Assembly: GCF_017491605.1 (NCBI RefSeq)
Contig: NZ_JAFGYY010000020.1
Location: 1-64,000, forward strand
Length of the DNA: 64,000 bases
Origin: Pseudomonas sp. 30_B
Lineage (GTDB): Bacteria > Pseudomonadota > Gammaproteobacteria > Pseudomonadales > Pseudomonadaceae
Reading direction: 5' to 3'
The translations under genes were made by a program, and so were the position numbers. The notes beneath the pieces were generated by a model. That model searched no databases, was not told the DNA's origin, and saw only the letters and a program-made list of their open reading frames with translations. Positions 60,862 through 64,000 of this stretch are shown here, piece after piece; within the stretch, counting starts at the first letter, position 1, and every line of letters begins with the position of its first letter.

Positions 60862-61812
60862 ATGCTCAGCAGAACCGCTTCCGACCTGTACTGGATGTCC
60901 CGTTACCTGGAGCGCGCCGAGAACCTCGCGCGCATGCTCGACGTGTCCTACTCGCTGTCGATGATGCCCCAGGACGGCCGTGGCGATGGCCTGGAAGAAC
61001 TGGCCATGCCATTGCTGATCACCGGCAACCTCGATGCCTACCTCGCCCGCCACGGCGAGCCGCACGCCGAGCGCCTGCTGAACTTCTTCGCCCTGGATGC
61101 GCAGAACCCGGCGAGCATCTACTCCTGCTTTGGCGCGGCCCGCGCTGGCGCCCATGCGGTGCGCGGACGGATCACCACCGACATGTGGGAGAACATCAAC
61201 GCCACCTGGCTGGAGATGCGCGACATCGCCCAGCAGGGGCTGCTGCGCTATGGCATCAGCCACTTCTGCGAGTGGGTGAAGGACCGCTCGCACCTGTTCC
61301 GCGGCGCCACCTTCGGCACCAGCATGCGCAACGACGCCTTCCACTTCATTCGCCTGGGCACCTACATCGAGCGCGCCGACAACACCCTGCGCCTGCTCGA
61401 CGCGCGCCAGCAGGTACTGGGCGAACACGGCACCGGCCCGGCCGAGGGCTCGGCGCGCGGCTACTACCAGTGGACAGCGCTGCTGCGCGCGCTGTCGGCC
61501 TTCGAGGGCTACACCGAGCTGTACCGCGACGCCCTCAACGCGCGGAACATCGCCGAGCTCCTGCTGCTACGCGAGGACGTGCCGCGCTCGCTGCTGGCCT
61601 GCGCCGAGGAACTGCGCCAGATCCTCGCCAGCCTGCCCGGCATCAACGGCCGCCCGGCCCAGCGCTTGGCCGCCGAGCTGGAGGCGCGGGTGCGCTACAC
61701 CGGCATCGACGAAGTGCTGGGCAGCGGCCTGCATCCCTGGATCACCGATCACATCGGGCTGGTCCGCCAGCTCGCCAACGCCATTCACAGCTCGTACCTG
61801 GAGGCCGCATGA
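60862..61812 (+). CDS. Alpha-E domain protein (DUF403)
   Basis: 316-aa all-helical protein. The family start MLSRTASDLYWMSRYLERAENLARML is characteristic, with a second matching segment FIRLGTYIERADNTLRLLD in the middle. Alpha-E proteins occur beside or fused to permuted ATP-grasp enzymes and are thought to act with them; no reaction is proven. Starts four bases after the ATP-grasp stop. Confidence 0.94.
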   Translation: MLSRTASDLYWMSRYLERAENLARMLDVSYSLSMMPQDGRGDGLEELAMPLLITGNLDAYLARHGEPHAERLLNFFALDAQNPASIYSCFGAARAGAHAVRGRITTDMWENINATWLEMRDIAQQGLLRYGISHFCEWVKDRSHLFRGATFGTSMRNDAFHFIRLGTYIERADNTLRLLDARQQVLGEHGTGPAEGSARGYYQWTALLRALSAFEGYTELYRDALNARNIAELLLLREDVPRSLLACAEELRQILASLPGINGRPAQRLAAELEARVRYTGIDEVLGSGLHPWITDHIGLVRQLANAIHSSYLEAA

Positions 61813-62618
61813 AACTCTCCATCCGCCATGACACCACCTACCGTTACGAAGACCAGGTGCGCGCGAGCATCCAGTACCTGCGCCTGACCCCGCAGGAAAG
61901 CGAGCGCCAGCACGTGCTCGACTGGCAACTGCACCTGCCGCGCCCGGCGCACCCGCAGCGCGACGCCTACGGCAACATCCTCCACGTGCTGACCCTGGAC
62001 GAGCCCCACGAGGCCATCGTCATCGCCGCCCACGGCCACGTGGAAATCGACGAGGAGAACGAGCGCGAGCATGATCACCTGTCGCCGCTGCCGTTCCTGC
62101 GCAGCACCCGCCTGACCCAGGCCGACGGCGCGTTGCAGGAATTCGCCCGCGCCCAGTGCGCCGAGCGCCGCGACCGCAAGGCAATGATCCGCCTGATGCA
62201 GGCCTTGAACGAACGCATCGCCTATGTGCCCGGCTCGACCCAGGTGGACAGCACCGCCGCCGAGGCCTTCGCGGCCGGGCAGGGCGTCTGCCAGGACCAC
62301 GCCCACGTCTTCCTCGCCTGCCTGCGCCACCTCGGCGTACCGGCGCGCTATGTCTCCGGCTACCTCTACACCGATGTCGAGGACCATCTCGCCAGCCATG
62401 CCTGGGCCGAGGCCTGGCTCGACGACGCCTGGTACAGCTTCGACGTGACCAACGTGCTGGACCGCCCCGAGCGTCACCTGAAGCTGGCGGTAGGCCTGGA
62501 CTACCTCGACGCCTGCCCGGTGCGCGGCATGCGTCGGGGCGGCGGTGGCGAGCAGATGCACGCCCGCGTTACCGTGGCGCCGGGGCACCTGCAGCAGATG
62601 CAGCAGGCGCAGCAGTGA
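61809..62618 (+). CDS. Transglutaminase-like cysteine protein
   Basis: 269 aa. The N-terminal bacterial transglutaminase-like beta domain (about residues 1-85) starts MKLSIRHDTTYRYEDQV. The papain-like catalytic triad is complete: Cys161 (GVCQDHAHVF), His197 (SHAWAEAW) and Asp212 (FDVTN). Members may be peptidases or amide-transferring enzymes. Translationally coupled to the alpha-E gene (ATGA overlap). The C-terminus is Gln-rich. Confidence 0.94.
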   Translation: MKLSIRHDTTYRYEDQVRASIQYLRLTPQESERQHVLDWQLHLPRPAHPQRDAYGNILHVLTLDEPHEAIVIAAHGHVEIDEENEREHDHLSPLPFLRSTRLTQADGALQEFARAQCAERRDRKAMIRLMQALNERIAYVPGSTQVDSTAAEAFAAGQGVCQDHAHVFLACLRHLGVPARYVSGYLYTDVEDHLASHAWAEAWLDDAWYSFDVTNVLDRPERHLKLAVGLDYLDACPVRGMRRGGGGEQMHARVTVAPGHLQQMQQAQQ

Positions 62619-62638
62619 GGATGCATGGCACAAGCATC

Positions 62639-62661
62639 GGCACCGGCATAAGATCGGTGCC
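62639..62661 (+). other. Hairpin between the transglutaminase and Anbu genes
   Basis: GGCACCG (62639-62645) and CGGTGCC (62655-62661) form a perfect 7-bp stem with a 9-base loop. It lies 24 bases before the Anbu start, which itself has only a weak ribosome binding site. Confidence 0.6.
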
Positions 62662-62685
62662 AGTTCCCGCTGCCATGAGAAAGCC

Positions 62686-63420
62686 ATGACCTACTGCGTC
62701 GCCATGAACCTCGCCCAGGGCCTGGTCTTCGTTTCCGATTCGCGCACCAACGCCGGCGTCGACAACATCGCCGTGTTCCGCAAGCTGCACATCTTCGGCA
62801 CGGCGGGGGAGCGCCTGATCGTGGTGCAGAGCGCCGGCAACCTGGCCACTTCGCAGTCGGTCATCAGCGTGCTGCGCCAGCGCATGGGCAGCGACGAGCC
62901 GAACCTGGGCACGGTGGAGAACCTGTTCGAGGCTGCGCGTCTCGTGGGTTCGACGCTGCGCGAGGTGGTCGACCACGACGAGAACATCGGCCAGAACCAG
63001 GGCGTCGATCTGGGCAGCTCCTTCCTCGTCGGTGGGCAGATCGGCGAGGAAGTGCCGCGCCTGTTCAACGTCTATCCGCAGGGCAATTTCATCGAGTCCA
63101 CCCGCGACACGCCTTACTTCCAGATAGGCGAGAGCAAGTACGGCAAGCCGATCATCGACCGCGCCATGAGCTACGCCACCCCGCTGGAGCAAGCCTTGCG
63201 CTGTGCGCTGATCAGCTTCGACTCGACCATCCGCAGCAACCTCTCGGTGGGCATGCCGCTGGACCTGCTGGTGTACCGCGAGGGCAGTCTGGAGGTGCCG
63301 GCGGGCTACCGCATCCAGGAGGGCGACCCGTATTTCGAGGGGATTCGCAGCCAGTGGGGGGCCGGGCTGCGCCAATTGCTGGGCGAACTGCCGGCGCCGC
63401 CGGGGGATTACTGGCACTGA
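62686..63420 (+). CDS. Anbu proteasome-homologue peptidase
   Basis: 244-aa member of the Anbu (ancestral beta-subunit) branch of the Ntn-hydrolase/proteasome family. After Met removal Thr2 would be the N-terminal nucleophile; Asp18 and Lys33, in FVSDSRTNAGVD and FRKLH, match the proteasome Asp17/Lys33. Later segments SAGNLATSQSV, GSSFLVGGQIG and YGKPIIDRA are typical. Known Anbu proteins form ring- or helix-like assemblies with no firmly known substrate. The start at 62686 gives MTYCVAMNL, the standard N-terminus. Confidence 0.95.
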   Translation: MTYCVAMNLAQGLVFVSDSRTNAGVDNIAVFRKLHIFGTAGERLIVVQSAGNLATSQSVISVLRQRMGSDEPNLGTVENLFEAARLVGSTLREVVDHDENIGQNQGVDLGSSFLVGGQIGEEVPRLFNVYPQGNFIESTRDTPYFQIGESKYGKPIIDRAMSYATPLEQALRCALISFDSTIRSNLSVGMPLDLLVYREGSLEVPAGYRIQEGDPYFEGIRSQWGAGLRQLLGELPAPPGDYWH

Positions 63421-63445
63421 CGGCGGTCTGGAACGGAGTGCTCTG

Positions 63446-63538
63446 GTAGGAGCGGACTCTGTCCGCGATCGACTTATTGCCGCTCCGGCCGGCCAGGGAG
63501 CCGGGGGAAATCAATCGCGGACGGAGTCCGCTCCTACA
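63446..63538. repeat. Inverted REP pair
   Basis: GTAGGAGCGGACTCTGTCCG and the inverted ATCGCGGACGGAGTCCGCTC, separated by about 45 bases, lie between the convergent Anbu and cytochrome genes. Confidence 0.8.
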
Positions 63539-63557
63539 GGTTCACTCCGGCGTGCAG

Positions 63558-64000
63558 TCAACTGCCAGCCTTCACCTTCCGCCCCGCCATGTGCTTCAGG
63601 TAGGCGACGATCTGGTCCAGCTCCTTGTCGCTGACGACATCGGCGGCAAAGCCCTTCATCCGCGCTTCCGGCCAGTGCCGCAGGCTCTGCGGATCGCGGA
63701 TGTACTGCTTGAGATAGCCCGGCGCGAAGTACTCGGTGGGGTTGTGCGGCAGGTTCAGGTCCGGGCCGAACTGCGAGTCGCCGGCGCCGTTCAGGCGGTG
63801 GCAGGCCAGGCAGTTTTTCTGGAACTGGGCGAAGCCGGCCAGCACCTGTTTCGAGGCGTCCTTGGCGGGCATCAGCGCCGGGAAGCGTTCGGCCAGCGGC
63901 TTGAGGTAGCGGATGCTGGCGACCTGGAAGGGCCATTGCTCCGGGCCGATGCCGGTGGCTTTCGGATCGGTCCACACCAGGTAGAAGGGCCCGGCGGACG
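63558..64000 (-). CDS. c-type cytochrome (partial, N-terminus beyond window)
   Basis: The frame stays open to the right edge; residues before the first internal Met read SAGPFYLVW, so the true N-terminus is outside. The visible 147 residues contain the haem site CLACH, the segment NGAGDSQFGPDLN, a likely distal Met ligand in RMKGF and a C-terminal helix ELDQIVAYLKHM, all typical of a class I cytochrome c. The upstream part (WTDPKATGIGPEQWPFQ) suggests a larger electron-transfer protein. Partner enzyme not visible. Confidence 0.85.
   Translation of the reverse strand, partial: SAGPFYLVWTDPKATGIGPEQWPFQVASIRYLKPLAERFPALMPAKDASKQVLAGFAQFQKNCLACHRLNGAGDSQFGPDLNLPHNPTEYFAPGYLKQYIRDPQSLRHWPEARMKGFAADVVSDKELDQIVAYLKHMAGRKVKAGS

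Overview
This window is high-GC chromosomal DNA that reads as a Pseudomonas of the P. aeruginosa/P. nitroreducens/P. citronellolis type. The evidence is a complete mexS-mexT-mexEF-oprN locus in the P. aeruginosa arrangement, a 27.6-45.1 kb block whose gene order matches (from memory) P. aeruginosa PA1674-PA1689, dense Pseudomonas REP sequences (GTAGGAGCG type) and Pseudomonas-like codon usage. No phage, integrase, IS transposase, CRISPR array, rRNA or tRNA was seen.

Layout. 1-9.6 kb: a small membrane protein, a small hypothetical, then the multidrug RND operon mexE-mexF-oprN on the minus strand with its LysR activator gene mexT and the divergent oxidoreductase gene mexS. 10-23.5 kb: mixed housekeeping and accessory genes (GFA-type Zn protein, flavin reductase, chemoreceptor, SulP transporter, two oxidoreductases bracketed by a duplicated palindromic repeat, BASS transporter, benzoate-type and LysE-type transporters). 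23.5-27.5 kb: MarR/aminotransferase/GST unit, bacteriohemerythrin and a periplasmic tandem-Cache protein. 27.6-45.1 kb: folE, Smr protein, isochorismatase-like protein, prmB, aroC, methionine salvage (mtnB, mtnD, mtnC), an apparent insert with a TetR/dihydrofolate-reductase-like pair and two alkyl-guanine transferases, then alkA, speE and an LTA-synthase-like sulfatase. 45.4-53 kb: TauE transporter, an AraC-regulated Baeyer-Villiger monooxygenase/hydrolase/SDR operon, a membrane protein, an RraB-like protein and a glutamine amidotransferase. 53.5-59.1 kb: a ydcSTUV-patD type polyamine-related ABC transporter plus aminobutyraldehyde dehydrogenase operon. 59.4-63.4 kb: a permuted ATP-grasp / alpha-E / transglutaminase / Anbu proteasome-homologue operon behind a near-consensus sigma-54 promoter. 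The right edge cuts a c-type cytochrome gene.

The most unusual material lies between genes. Four copies (about 1-272, 9793-10150, 38075-38405, 53169-53467) of a roughly 300-350 bp element share a hairpin whose 8-base loop CAAACGAC is invariant while both stem arms change together; a second hairpin also co-varies. A second dispersed family (35490-35631 and 46213-46347) has terminal inverted repeats and two 7-bp stems that are perfectly complementary in each copy but different in sequence. A third, single-copy structured region (19866-20039) has two long helices that cross each other. I do not recognise any of these as a named family. They look like selected RNA or DNA structures and are the best candidates here for something undescribed.
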